A program made the translations under genes and the position numbers. The notes beneath the pieces are model-generated. The model was not told where the DNA came from. It made no database searches and saw only the letters and a list, made by a program, of their open reading frames with translations. Source: JAAYRQ01 sp035647815 (lineage in GTDB: Bacteria > Bacillota > Syntrophomonadia > Syntrophomonadales > Syntrophomonadaceae). From it: a stretch of DNA of 64,000 bases. The stretch covers positions 11,824 to 75,823 of the forward strand of contig DASRMR010000029.1 in the NCBI GenBank assembly GCA_035647815.1. Reading direction: 5' to 3'. The stretch's first letter is position 1; every line of letters begins with the position of its first letter. Shown piece by piece: positions 17,180 to 27,000 of the stretch.

Positions 17180-17596
17180 ATGAGAAAAAAAATACAGTTT
17201 CTTAATAACGATAATATAGAGTTTTTGCAAGGTATTAACATTTCCCATGAAAACCAAATAAAAGCTAAATTTTTACGCAAATCTTTAGCAGTAATAGTAA
17301 AAAAACATCCTGAAATAGAAGGCAGTTTAAGAGGCCAGGGGCTTAATCAAGGAATAGCTTGTGGTATAGAAGGATTAGCCCAAGAAATATGTCTAGTTGC
17401 CAAGGAGAATGGTCTATTTGTAGAGACTTCTGGGGTTAATAATGAAGTCATTAAGATCATGCCTGTGCATACTTTAGATATATATGGTTTAGAAAAGAGT
17501 TTGGAGATTTTAAGAGATTGCATCAATAGTTCGCAGATACAATTAATAATAAGGCAACATAATTCAGCAAAGATGCCTGAATTAGCCAGTTTCTAA
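17180..17596 (+). CDS. Orphan EctB C-terminal domain (truncated diaminobutyrate aminotransferase paralogue)
   Basis: 138 residues. From about residue 18 it aligns without gaps to the last 130 residues of the EctB encoded at 18414 (KKHPEI, RGxGLxQGIAC, EGLAxEI, ETSG, EVxKIMP, GLEKxLEIL), with roughly half the residues identical by eye. The large PLP-binding domain with its lysine is absent, so it cannot be an aminotransferase on its own. Its ribosome site (AAGGAGGAACA) and first residues (MRKKIQF against MNKDLKVF) resemble those of ectB, suggesting a copied ectB with about 280-300 internal codons removed. The frame is clean, so it may be expressed; it could be a decoy subunit, a regulator or a relic. 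Confidence 0.8.
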   Translation: MRKKIQFLNNDNIEFLQGINISHENQIKAKFLRKSLAVIVKKHPEIEGSLRGQGLNQGIACGIEGLAQEICLVAKENGLFVETSGVNNEVIKIMPVHTLDIYGLEKSLEILRDCINSSQIQLIIRQHNSAKMPELASF

Positions 17597-17644
17597 TAAA
17601 ACATGTAATATTTAACTATCAATTTAATAAATACCTTGCAAATT

Positions 17645-17754
17645 CGCTGAATCCTCAAAATTATTGAGGAGCGGGGGAACCAATTTTGGGGTGAATCTGG
17701 ATTATTCCAGTAGGGCTAACCCTAGTCCGAATCCGTCAGCTAACCTCGTAAGCG
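17645..17754 (+). ncRNA. c-di-AMP riboswitch (ydaO/yuaA class), copy 2, leader of ectABC
   Basis: It has the same conserved blocks as copy 1. Only the first stem differs: CCTCAAAATTATTGAGG here against CCTCGGAAAAACCGAGG in copy 1, so pairing is kept while sequence changes. It is followed by a terminator at 17785-17815 and, 82 nt later, by ectA. Expected logic: high c-di-AMP stops transcription of ectoine synthesis, low c-di-AMP allows it. Confidence 0.95.
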
Positions 17755-17784
17755 TGAAGGGAGACCAAGGTGACAGTTGCTGCA

Positions 17785-17815
17785 AAGCCAAAGGTTTCTT
17801 CCTATGGCTTTTTTT
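17785..17815 (+). terminator. Riboswitch expression-platform terminator, copy 2
   Basis: AAGCCAAAGG pairs with CCTATGGCTT (one A-A mismatch) around TTTCTT and runs into seven Ts. Its sequence differs from the copy 1 terminator although the aptamers are nearly identical, so each platform has been kept functional separately. Confidence 0.9.
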
Positions 17816-17896
17816 GTTTTTTTAGGTGTTTTATCATTATTAATTAATTAATTACTTAACTATAGAACCGGATTTAGTAGGGAAGGAGAATCTAGC

Positions 17897-18391
17897 GTGG
17901 TGGATCTATCTAAGTTTACTTTCGAAATGCCAGTAGAAGAAGAAGGTGCGGAAATCTGGGAACTTATTAAAGATACTAAAACATTGGATCTCAATTCTGC
18001 TTATAGCTATCTTTTATTATGCAAATACTTTTCCGACACTTGTGTAATAGCAAAATCTGCAGATAAAATAGTAGGATTTATTTCCGCATTTAATCCACCC
18101 CATAAACCAGATGTATTATTTGTCTGGCAAGTTGCGGTAGATTCAGCATTTCGTCGTTATGGTTTAGGATTAAATATGTTAAAACACCTACTTGCTCGTA
18201 AAACATGTGACAAAATTCGTTATTTGGAGATTACAGTAAATCCATCAAATAATGCAGCTTATTCACTTTATTATAAGTTAGCAGATGAACTGCTTACTTC
18301 TTGTGAAGAGGAGATCTGTTTTCCCTCTGGAATATTTCCAGGAGCTCAACATGAAGATGAACTCATGTTGCGTATTGGTCCCCTTATATAA
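17897..18391 (+). CDS. ectA: L-2,4-diaminobutyrate acetyltransferase
   Basis: 164-residue GNAT-fold enzyme, normal for EctA. Signature segments are DLNSAYSYLLLCKYFSDTC, VWQVAVDSAFRRYGLGLNML (acetyl-CoA loop) and EITVNPSNNAAYSLYYKLA. It transfers acetyl from acetyl-CoA to the gamma-amino group of diaminobutyrate. The start is GTG, 8 nt after AAGGAGAA. It is the first gene of ectABC and sits behind the riboswitch terminator; ectB begins 22 nt after its stop. Confidence 0.96.
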   Translation: MVDLSKFTFEMPVEEEGAEIWELIKDTKTLDLNSAYSYLLLCKYFSDTCVIAKSADKIVGFISAFNPPHKPDVLFVWQVAVDSAFRRYGLGLNMLKHLLARKTCDKIRYLEITVNPSNNAAYSLYYKLADELLTSCEEEICFPSGIFPGAQHEDELMLRIGPLI

Positions 18392-18413
18392 TAAATAAGG
18401 AGGAACAAGTTAC

Positions 18414-19727
18414 ATGAATAAGGATTTAAAAGTTTTCGAGAGATTGGAATCTGAAGTTAGGAGTTACTGTCGTAGTTTCCCCACCGTTTTTACATCAGCT
18501 CTGGGTTATAAAATGAAGGATAGGCGAGGTAGAGAATATATTGATTTTTTCTCTGGTGCAGGAGCCTTAAATTATGGTCACAATCATCCCCGTTTAAAAG
18601 AAAAGCTATTAGATTATATAGCAGGTGATGGCATCACCCATAGCCTAGATATGGCTACTCGTGCCAAAGAAGGTTTTATACAAAAATTCAATAATATTAT
18701 TTTACAACCACGAGAAATGAATTATAAAATAATGTTTCCTGGCCCTACCGGAACTAATGCGGTAGAAAGTGCCTTAAAGCTAGCTCGCAAAGTGACTGGA
18801 CGAGATACAGTTATTAGTTTTACTAATGCTTTTCATGGTATGACTTTAGGCTCTCTTTCCATAACAGGTAATGCTAGCAAAAGAGCTGGTGCAGGGATAC
18901 CTCTTAATAATACCGTCTTTATGCCTTTTGATGGTTATTTAGGTGAGGGCAACGATACTATTGAATATATAGCTAAATATTTAGAAGATAGTTCTAGTGG
19001 CACCGCAATACCTGCAGCAATTATATTAGAGACGATTCAAGGTGAAGGTGGACTTAATGTAGCCAGCTTTGAATGGCTAAAAAGTATAGAAAAGATATGC
19101 CGAGAATGGGATATTCTTTTAATAGTAGATGATATCCAAGCGGGTTGTGGGCGTAGTGGGGACTTTTTCAGTTTTGAACCTGCCATGATTAGCCCAGATA
19201 TTATTTGTCTTTCTAAAGCGATAAGTGGATATGGTTTACCTATGGCAATTAATTTAATAAAACCAGAATTTGATATATGGTCACCAGGTGAACATAATGG
19301 GACATTTCGAGGGAATAATCCAGCCTTTATTACAGCTACAGAATCACTGGAATTTTGGCAGGATGAGAGATTTTCCCAGCAAGTAAAAATAAGAGAAAAA
19401 TTCTTAGAAAACTATTTAAAAACTATTATAAAAAAACATCCTGAAATAAATGGAGAAATGCGCGGAAGAGGACTTATGCAAGGAATTGCTTGTGATGTAG
19501 AAGGATTGGCAGCAGAAATATCTGCAGTTGCTTTTGAGAAGGGACTTATAATAGAAACTTCTGGAGCTAAAGATGAAGTAGTCAAAATCATGCCTCCTCT
19601 TAATATAGAGGTAGCTGGCTTAGAAAAAGGCCTAGAAATACTGAAAGCTAGTATTGAGGATGCTAAAGTGCAATTATTGATTAAGACAAATAATTCTAAA
19701 CAGGCTAAATATCCGTCAGGTTTTTAA
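18414..19727 (+). CDS. ectB: Diaminobutyrate-2-oxoglutarate aminotransferase
   Basis: 437-residue class III PLP aminotransferase. It has FFSGAGALNYGHNHP near the start, the PLP phosphate segment GPTGTNAVESALKLARK, the ring-stacking FHGMTLG, the PLP-binding aspartate region LLIVDDIQAGCGRSG, and the Schiff-base lysine in LSKAISGYG. It converts aspartate semialdehyde and glutamate to diaminobutyrate, the first step of ectoine synthesis. The C-terminal domain is duplicated as an orphan ORF at 17180. AAGGAGGAACA precedes the ATG; ectC starts 15 nt after the stop. Confidence 0.97.
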   Translation: MNKDLKVFERLESEVRSYCRSFPTVFTSALGYKMKDRRGREYIDFFSGAGALNYGHNHPRLKEKLLDYIAGDGITHSLDMATRAKEGFIQKFNNIILQPREMNYKIMFPGPTGTNAVESALKLARKVTGRDTVISFTNAFHGMTLGSLSITGNASKRAGAGIPLNNTVFMPFDGYLGEGNDTIEYIAKYLEDSSSGTAIPAAIILETIQGEGGLNVASFEWLKSIEKICREWDILLIVDDIQAGCGRSGDFFSFEPAMISPDIICLSKAISGYGLPMAINLIKPEFDIWSPGEHNGTFRGNNPAFITATESLEFWQDERFSQQVKIREKFLENYLKTIIKKHPEINGEMRGRGLMQGIACDVEGLAAEISAVAFEKGLIIETSGAKDEVVKIMPPLNIEVAGLEKGLEILKASIEDAKVQLLIKTNNSKQAKYPSGF

Positions 19728-19742
19728 GAAAGGAGCAGATCT

Positions 19743-20126
19743 ATGATAGTTAAAGAATTACAAGATATAAAAGGAAGCGAGCATGATATAGATACTCCTA
19801 CTTGGAGAAGTTATCGCATGCTTTTAGAAAATGATGAGATGGGTTTTTCTATGCATCATACGATAATAAAAGCGGGGACTGAAACTTATATCTGGTATAA
19901 GAATCATTTGGAGGCAGTATATTGCATCCAAGGAGAAGGCGAAATTGAATTTATTGAAAATGGTGAGACATACATGATTAAGCCTGGTACTTTATACGCA
20001 CTCAATAATCATGACAAACATTATTTAAGGGCAGATTCTGATATGCATATGGTATGTGTTTTTAATCCACCCCTAGTTGGCGATGAAGTACATGGTGAGG
20101 ATGGCTCATATCCATTAACTAAATAA
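19743..20126 (+). CDS. ectC: L-ectoine synthase
   Basis: 127-residue cupin. It starts MIVKELQDIKGSEHDID, with the iron/substrate region TETYIWYKNHLEAVYCIQGEGEIEFIENGE and the second motif GTLYALNNHDKHYLRA. It closes N-gamma-acetyl-diaminobutyrate to ectoine. It ends the operon, followed by a strong bidirectional terminator. No ectD (hydroxylase) follows, as expected because EctD needs oxygen. Confidence 0.97.
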   Translation: MIVKELQDIKGSEHDIDTPTWRSYRMLLENDEMGFSMHHTIIKAGTETYIWYKNHLEAVYCIQGEGEIEFIENGETYMIKPGTLYALNNHDKHYLRADSDMHMVCVFNPPLVGDEVHGEDGSYPLTK

Positions 20127-20136
20127 TGCAAAAGAC

Positions 20137-20178
20137 AAAAAGGCCTTTCCTTCTTTAAATACAAGGAAAGGCCTTTTT
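20137..20178. terminator. Strong bidirectional intrinsic terminator
   Basis: 16-bp perfect stem AAAAAGGCCTTTCCTT / AAGGAAAGGCCTTTTT with a 10-nt loop and homopolymer arms on both sides. It serves ectABC on + and the chemotaxis receptor gene on -. Confidence 0.93.
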
Positions 20179-20207
20179 AGTGCTGAAGTATAAGGGCATT
20201 TAAATGT

Positions 20208-22211
20208 TTAGTATCTAAATTGGTTAATCTGAATTTGCATATTTTCAGCTAGTTTAGCTAGTTCTTGACTAGCGTTAGCAATCTCCTCAACTGAAGCAGT
20301 CTGCTCTTCGATAGATGCAGCAGCTTCTTCAGTTCCGGCGGCATTTTCTTCTGCGATAGCTGAAAGATTATGTATAACTTCAATTATTTCGTTTTTCTTT
20401 TGATCCATTTGTACTCCAGAAGAATCGAGAATTTCAACAATTTTTTGTGTTTGTTCTATAGCTTCTGCTATACCTTCAAATTTTCCTTTAGTATCATCTA
20501 CACTTGCTGCTTGTGCTTCTACAAATGTTTTTACTTGATTCATAGTATTTACAGCTTGATTAGTCATTGAAGTAAGTTCATTAACAATACCTTCTATCTC
20601 TTGTACAGAGTTATTAGATTGTTCAGCTAACATTCTTACCTCTTCTGCTACTACTGCAAAACCTCTACCATGTTCACCAGCTCGAGCAGCTTCAATAGCA
20701 GCATTTAAGGCTAATAAATTAGTTTGATCTGCAATATTTTTAATTACTGCACTAGCAGTTTTTATACCTTCAGCACTATTATTAGTATTAATGATAATAT
20801 CATATATTTGTCCAGCAGCATTATTGCTTTCCACAGTTTTCTCCATGAGGTTTTCTAAAGCGATAAATCCTTCATCTTTTAGATTAGCTACTACTACAGC
20901 AGAATCGTTTAATTCTAGAACTAAGTTCTGATTATCTTCTATTATCCGAGCTAGTTCATCGACTCTATGAGCACCTTGTTCAGTGTCAATAGCTTGGTCA
21001 CCAGCACTACCTGCCATCTCTTCAATAGTTTTCGCCATTTCCTCAGCAGCTATAGCAGTCTGCTCACTAGTAGCAGTCATTTCTTCTGATGCTGCAGCAA
21101 CTTGAGTAGATTCATTATTTATTTCTTTAAGAATCTGCACAAAACTATTTTGCATAGTATTAATAGCTTGAGTCATAGTACCGATTTCATCTTGTCGGTT
21201 TATATATTTAACTGCTTCGCTATCATCATCAAAAGTTAGGTCAAAGTTAGCTAATTTCTCTAGGATATTAGTTAAAACGCCAATAGGGTAAGATATTTGC
21301 CGACCTGCGTAAAAGGCTATCAATAACCCTAAGATAATAGCTATAAGTGTAGCTATTAGAGTGCGTTTCTGTAAATCTTTTAACCCTGACATTACATCTG
21401 TCTCTAGTGCTGTTACTCCAATACTCCAATCAGTACCATCAACTGGGGAAAAGCCAGTGTAAGCTTCTTGTCCGTCTAAGTTTTTATATTTAGCAAAACT
21501 TTTTTCACCATTAATCATTTTAGTGTTGACTTGGGCTAAAGATGTATAATTATTATTTTCTTTAGCTTCTTCTATAAAGTTATTTTGTTCCATTACTAGG
21601 TTATCATCAGGATGGGCGATAATTGTGCCTTCTCCATCGAGTAAATAAGCATATCCAGCCTCACCAAAATTAATCGAGTTAGTTACTTCACTTAAAATAG
21701 TACCAGGTTGTCTAGCCATTACTACCCCTACAACTTCATTGTCTTGATATATAGGGGCAGCAAACATGATAACTGCTGAGTTTGTAGCCCTACTTATAAC
21801 CACATCAGAAACATTAGCAACACCATTAAAAGCAGTAATTATATAATCTCTATCACCTAGGAATAAATCTTCTTCCCCACCTATGTTTTTAGCATAACCA
21901 TCTTTATCTACTATCCACATAGTAGCAAATCCATGTCTTTCAGTTTCCTCTATCAGTGCAGGTAATTGCACTTCCCAGTCCATGCTTTTAATCACATTCC
22001 GGTTAGCAATCATATCAATTACAGTAATATTGGCCTGATAATCCCTAGCCACAATAGCTGATGCTTGCTCTGCTAGTTGAAGCAAGCTTTCTTGTGAATT
22101 ATTTTCCAATCCCTTTGATGCAGTATTATAAGACATTAAACCTAACCCTAATCCTACTATTAAAAGAGTTATAGTAAAATAAACCATCAATCTGCTTCCA
22201 AGACTTCTCAT
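20208..22211 (-). CDS. Methyl-accepting chemotaxis protein with dCache-type sensor
   Basis: 667 residues. TM1 lies at about 10-30 and an extracytoplasmic double-Cache-type sensor at about 35-275 (MWIVDKDGYAKNIGG; GEAGYAYLLDGEGTIIAHPDD; VDGTDWSIGVTAL). TM2 follows at about 282-302, then HAMP (ISYPIGVLTNILEKLANFD) and a signalling domain with the hairpin tip IKNIADQTNLLALNAAIEAARAGEHGRGFAVVAEEVR. Methylation-type EETAAS-like segments flank it. The ligand is unknown; Cache domains often bind amino acids or small solutes. It lies next to ectoine and BCCT genes, so osmolyte taxis is possible but unproven. Confidence 0.95.
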   Translation of the reverse strand: MRSLGSRLMVYFTITLLIVGLGLGLMSYNTASKGLENNSQESLLQLAEQASAIVARDYQANITVIDMIANRNVIKSMDWEVQLPALIEETERHGFATMWIVDKDGYAKNIGGEEDLFLGDRDYIITAFNGVANVSDVVISRATNSAVIMFAAPIYQDNEVVGVVMARQPGTILSEVTNSINFGEAGYAYLLDGEGTIIAHPDDNLVMEQNNFIEEAKENNNYTSLAQVNTKMINGEKSFAKYKNLDGQEAYTGFSPVDGTDWSIGVTALETDVMSGLKDLQKRTLIATLIAIILGLLIAFYAGRQISYPIGVLTNILEKLANFDLTFDDDSEAVKYINRQDEIGTMTQAINTMQNSFVQILKEINNESTQVAAASEEMTATSEQTAIAAEEMAKTIEEMAGSAGDQAIDTEQGAHRVDELARIIEDNQNLVLELNDSAVVVANLKDEGFIALENLMEKTVESNNAAGQIYDIIINTNNSAEGIKTASAVIKNIADQTNLLALNAAIEAARAGEHGRGFAVVAEEVRMLAEQSNNSVQEIEGIVNELTSMTNQAVNTMNQVKTFVEAQAASVDDTKGKFEGIAEAIEQTQKIVEILDSSGVQMDQKKNEIIEVIHNLSAIAEENAAGTEEAAASIEEQTASVEEIANASQELAKLAENMQIQINQFRY

Positions 22212-22388
22212 ATAACCATTCCTTTCTATAATCTAACAATTTTTTTGCAATGTAGATTTGCTGTGAAAAGCATGTTTAGTAATTCAGATGTCACAATTAT
22301 TCGACAATGAAGTCGAAACCCCTTTAATTTTACAGAAAAATGTGGGAAATAAGAGAATGTAAGGAGGAGTTTGACATAGTGCTAATGC

Positions 22389-23870
22389 TTATAATTCTCG
22401 CTTAAGTTCCATATTTAAAGATATACACATGCCTAACATAATAATGGAAAAGGGTAAGGCTACTATTATGGAAGCAGTTTGTAAGCCACCTAAGCCACCA
22501 CTTAAGAGCAGGACGATTGCTATAGCAGACTGCAACAATCCCCATACGATTTTAACACTATTTCGAGGATTTAGAACTCCATTTGTAGACAACATTCCTA
22601 ATACAAATGTTGCTGAATCAGCAGAGGTAATAAAGAAAGTAGTAATTAAAAGTATAGCTGTAATTATCATCAATAAACTAAAGGGGAATTGTTCTAACAT
22701 TATAAAGAGTGCAGAGGTAATATCATTACTTACAGCTTGGGCTATAGGAACACCTTGAAACATTTCCAAATGAAGAGCTGCTCCTCCAAAAGCTGTGAAC
22801 CAGAGAGCAGCTAATATAGAAGGTACAAATAAAACTCCTAATACAAATTCTCTTATAGTTCTGCCTTTAGAAATTCTAGCGATAAATGTTCCTACAAATG
22901 GAGCCCATGCAATCCACCAAGCCCAATAAAACAAGGTCCAAGAAGCAATCCAGTCACTTTTTACAAATGGGGTTAATCCAAAACTCATAGGAATCAAGTT
23001 ACCTAGGTAGCTCCCGATTGTTGCAATAAAATTATCTATAATAAATAATGTTGGTCCAAATAATATGACAAATAAGAGTAATATCGCTGCAATAGTTAAA
23101 TTAAGATTACTTAAATAACGAATACCTTTATTTAAACCAGTAGTAGCAGATAATAAGAAGAGTACTGTTACTAGTGCAATGATTCCTATCTGAACAATAA
23201 TATTGTTAGGAATGTTAAATAAATGAGAAAGACCACCATTTATCTGCAGTGCTCCTAATCCTAAAGATGTAGCTACTCCAAAGACAGTAGCAATAATAGC
23301 TAGACTATCGATACCTTTACCGATAGGACCATTGACTTTATCACCTATCAATGGACGAAAAGTAAGACTGATTAATCCAGGCTCTCCTTTGCGAAACCTA
23401 AAATAAGCTAAGCTTAAGGCAACTACTGCATAAATTGCCCAAGGGTGTAGTCCCCAATGGAAGAAAGAGTAACGAAGTGCAATTTTGGCAGCTTCAACTG
23501 TTTCGGGTGTTACCCCTTCAGGTGGAATTAGATAATGGGTAACTGGTTCTGATACTCCCCAAAACACTAAACCAATTCCCATACCAGCTGAAAATAACAT
23601 AGCTAACCAAGTGTAAAAATTATATTCTGGTTCATCATCATCTTTGCCTAGTTTTATTTTACCGTAAGGTCCAAAACCGAGGTAGATTACGAATACTACG
23701 AAAATGATTGTAACTAAAAGATAAAACCAACCAAAAGTTTGAGTAATGAAATCTAAAGCTGCTTGCATTATATTTCCCATACTTATTGGCGATATAATGC
23801 CCCATAGAACAAATAATATTATTATTAATACTGAAGCAAAAAAGACGCTTCCTATTTTTTCGTGTTTCAT
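22389..23870 (-). CDS. BCCT-family compatible-solute transporter
   Basis: About 493 residues and 12 transmembrane helices. Features include GMGIGLVFWGVSEPVTHY in TM3/4, the tryptophan-rich FYWAWWIAWAPFVGTFIARISKGRTIREF, and FFITSADSATFVLGML. These are hallmarks of BetP/OpuD/EctT-type sodium-coupled carriers for betaine or ectoine. The open frame reaches 23960, but that extension reads through a hairpin (23920-23946) that looks like the terminator of the upstream gene. The ATG at 23870 (MKHEKIG) is therefore preferred, with a weaker AAAGGATAGG 12 nt upstream. Its place beside ectABC supports osmolyte import. Confidence 0.92.
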   Translation of the reverse strand: MKHEKIGSVFFASVLIIILFVLWGIISPISMGNIMQAALDFITQTFGWFYLLVTIIFVVFVIYLGFGPYGKIKLGKDDDEPEYNFYTWLAMLFSAGMGIGLVFWGVSEPVTHYLIPPEGVTPETVEAAKIALRYSFFHWGLHPWAIYAVVALSLAYFRFRKGEPGLISLTFRPLIGDKVNGPIGKGIDSLAIIATVFGVATSLGLGALQINGGLSHLFNIPNNIIVQIGIIALVTVLFLLSATTGLNKGIRYLSNLNLTIAAILLLFVILFGPTLFIIDNFIATIGSYLGNLIPMSFGLTPFVKSDWIASWTLFYWAWWIAWAPFVGTFIARISKGRTIREFVLGVLFVPSILAALWFTAFGGAALHLEMFQGVPIAQAVSNDITSALFIMLEQFPFSLLMIITAILLITTFFITSADSATFVLGMLSTNGVLNPRNSVKIVWGLLQSAIAIVLLLSGGLGGLQTASIIVALPFSIIMLGMCISLNMELKREL

Positions 23871-23919
23871 ATTTTTAAAAAACCTATCCTTTACATTTAT
23901 AATTTTTAGTTTAAAAAGC

Positions 23920-23946
23920 TCCTTTCTTTTTAAAGAAAGGAGCCAT
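23920..23946 (-). terminator. Intrinsic terminator downstream of the activase gene
   Basis: On the minus strand GGCTCCTTTCTTT pairs with AAAGAAAGGAGC and is followed by TTTTT. It follows the 1435-codon gene (stop at 24016) and precedes the BCCT start at 23870. Confidence 0.75.
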
Positions 23947-24015
23947 TTATAGTTTAACATTAAATTTTAGGATGTAAATTTATTTTGTTGTTTTGTATAG
24001 GCAGAACTAACTGTT

Positions 24016-27000
24016 TTATCTCGGTAAATTATTGCTAGGCAATAGATAATTAGAAGTCTTTTGTCGTAGTAGTTTATTAGAAGATTGCCTAGTAGCTTCT
24101 ATATTCTTAAATGCTACTGAAAGCATCAATTTAATACGGTTAAGCTGGTTAACTTCACTAGCTCCAGGATCGTAATCTATAGCAGTTATATTAGCTAAAG
24201 GATAATTACGTTTTAATTCCTTAATCATGCCTTTGCCAGTAACATGGTTAGGAAGACAACCAAAAGGTTGCACACAAACAATATTAGGAGCTCCATTATT
24301 GATAAGGTCTATCATTTCTGCAGTTAAAAACCAGCCTTCACCACAATGATGACCTAATGACATAATAGGTCTGGCTAAGTCTGCCTTATGGAAAATAGTA
24401 GTTGGACTAGTAAAACGATTACTTTCATCCAAATATTTGTTCATAACTTTGCGACCTTTTTCTAGGTAACCTATTATTAATTTACCAATCATTTTTTGGC
24501 TAATTTTTCCGTTCAGAAATTCAGATTTATAAATGTAGTCATAAGCAGAATATAAAAAGAAATCCATGAAATCGGGCATAACAACTTCTGCACCTTCATC
24601 TTCTAATATTTTGATAATATTATTATTAGCAGTAGGATGGTATTTGACTAGAATTTCACCCACAACTCCTACTCTAGGTTTTTCCTGGTTAGTTATTTCT
24701 AGTTGGTCAAATTCTTCCACAATATTCTTTAGATTATCCTCGAAATCTTGTTTGTTTCCATGATTAATTTGAGCCTTACAAGTTTCTGCCCATCTTTCGT
24801 AGAGTAAGTTTGCCGAGCCCGGAATTTTTTCATAAGGTCTAACTCTATGCAAAACTCGCATAAGTAAGTCACCATAAACTACAGAATCGATAGCTTTTCT
24901 TAGGAGTTTATAAGTAATTTTAAAGCCGGGATTTTTTTCGGAACCATAAACATTCACTGATACTACTGGTATATTATCAAAGCCAGCTTCTTGTAGACCT
25001 TTTCTAAGTAGGCCTATATAGTTAGTAGCTCGACATCCGCCCCCAGTCTGACTAATCATAACCGAGGTATTATCTAAATCATATTTGCCTGATTGTAAGG
25101 CTTCTATTAGTTGTCCGATAACTATAATAGCAGGATAACATGCATCATTATTAATATATTTAACCCCTTCATCAATAGCTTCTCTATCTACCGAGGGTAA
25201 TAATTCAATATTATATCCTTCAGTCTTGAATGCTTCTTGTAAAAACTCAAATTGTATAGGAGCCATTTGGGGGCATAATATAGTATGATTTTCCTTCATT
25301 TCTTCTGTAAAGATTACCCGGGTAGGTTTTTCGGGGATCACCTTGGGAAGTATATTTTCGCTACCATCTGATCGGTTTTTTATCACTGCTAAAAGTGAGC
25401 GAAGTCTTATTCTTGCTGCACCAAGATTAGAACCTTCATCTATTTTAAGAACCGTATAGGTTTTGTTTTTAGCTTTTAGAATTTCCTCAACCTGGTCAGT
25501 AGTAATAGCATCTATACCACATCCAAAAGAATTAAGCTGAACTAATTCAAGTCTGTCCTGGGTAGTTACAAAATCTGCTGCTGCATACAATCTGGAATGA
25601 TACATCCATTGGTCTACTACCCTAATAGGTCTTTCTACTTCACCTAAATGAGCAACAGCATCTTCGGTAAGAACAGCCATACCTAAGGAATTAATGATTT
25701 CAGGTATGCCATGGTTAATTTCCTGATCCAGGTGGTAAGGTCGCCCTGCTAAGACTATTCCAGTTTTATCATGTTCTTCTAAATAAGCTAGGATTTCTTC
25801 ACCTTTTTGTTGTATATCTTTTTTAAAGTCTATATCTTCTTGCCAAGCCTTATTTACTGCTCGTGTAATTTCTCTCTTAGATATTCCTTTATAGGCAAAT
25901 TCCTGGTGTAAGCGCCTAATCAGTTGTTTTCTATTTTCATAAGGCAGGAAAGGGGTCATGATTTCTACATTGTTTTCCTTAATCATGTCCATATTATTTT
26001 TAATTACTTCTGGATAGGAGATAACCATAGGACAGTTAAAATGATTATTAGCGTCTTCATGTTCTAAGCGCTCATATACAATGGAAGGATAAAAAATCAG
26101 TTTTACACCTTTTTCTATAAGAGCAGCTATATGGCCATGGGCAATTTTGGCAGGAAAACAAGCTGTATCTGAAGGAATAGTTTCACTACCTCGTTCATAA
26201 AGCTTTCTAGAGGAACGAGGGGAAATTTCTACTCGAAAACCTAGTTCAGTAAAAAAGGTGAACCAAAATGGATAGTTTTCATATATATTTAAAACTCTAG
26301 GTATGCCTATAACCCCTTGAGAAGCTTTTTCTATAGGTAGGGGCTTATAGCTAAAGAGCCGTTTATATTTATAATCATAAAGGTTAGGTAGCTGTGAATC
26401 TTTTTTAGATTTACCTAGTACTTTTTCACAACGATTACCAGAGATAAACCTCTTACCATCAGCAAATTTATTTATAGTTAGTAAACAATTATTATTACAT
26501 CCCCCACAACGAGTTAAGCTAGTAGTACTAGTAAATTCTTCTACTTCAGTGGGTGATATTATAGAACTTTGCTTACCTGGCTCAGCACGATCACGGGCAA
26601 TTAAAGCTGCACCGAAGGCTCCCATCAAATGGGCAATATTAGGCCTAATTACTTCTTTATCAGTAAGAAGTTCTAAGCTTCTGAGAATGGAATCATTTTG
26701 CAATGTTCCACCTTGTACTACAATCTCTTCTCCTAGGTCTTGGGGATTTCTCATTTTGATAACTTTAAATAAGGCATTTTTAACTACTGAATAAGATAGT
26801 CCTGCTGATATATCTTCTATAGTGGCCCCTTCTTTTTGGGCTTGTTTTACCATAGAATTCATAAAAACTGTACAACGAGAACCGAGGTCAACAGGTGCTA
26901 GTGAATTTAAAGCTAATTCAGCAAAATCTTCAATCGGGGTGTTAAGTGAATGGGCAAAACCTTCAATAAAAGATCCGCACCCAGATGAACAAGCTTCATT

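Noticed and set aside
16919..17754. Cobalamin or other large riboswitch reading of the two leaders
   Set aside because: The order of conserved blocks (GGGGTGAATC, CCGTCAGC, TAACCTCG) matches the ydaO/yuaA c-di-AMP class and not the cobalamin box.
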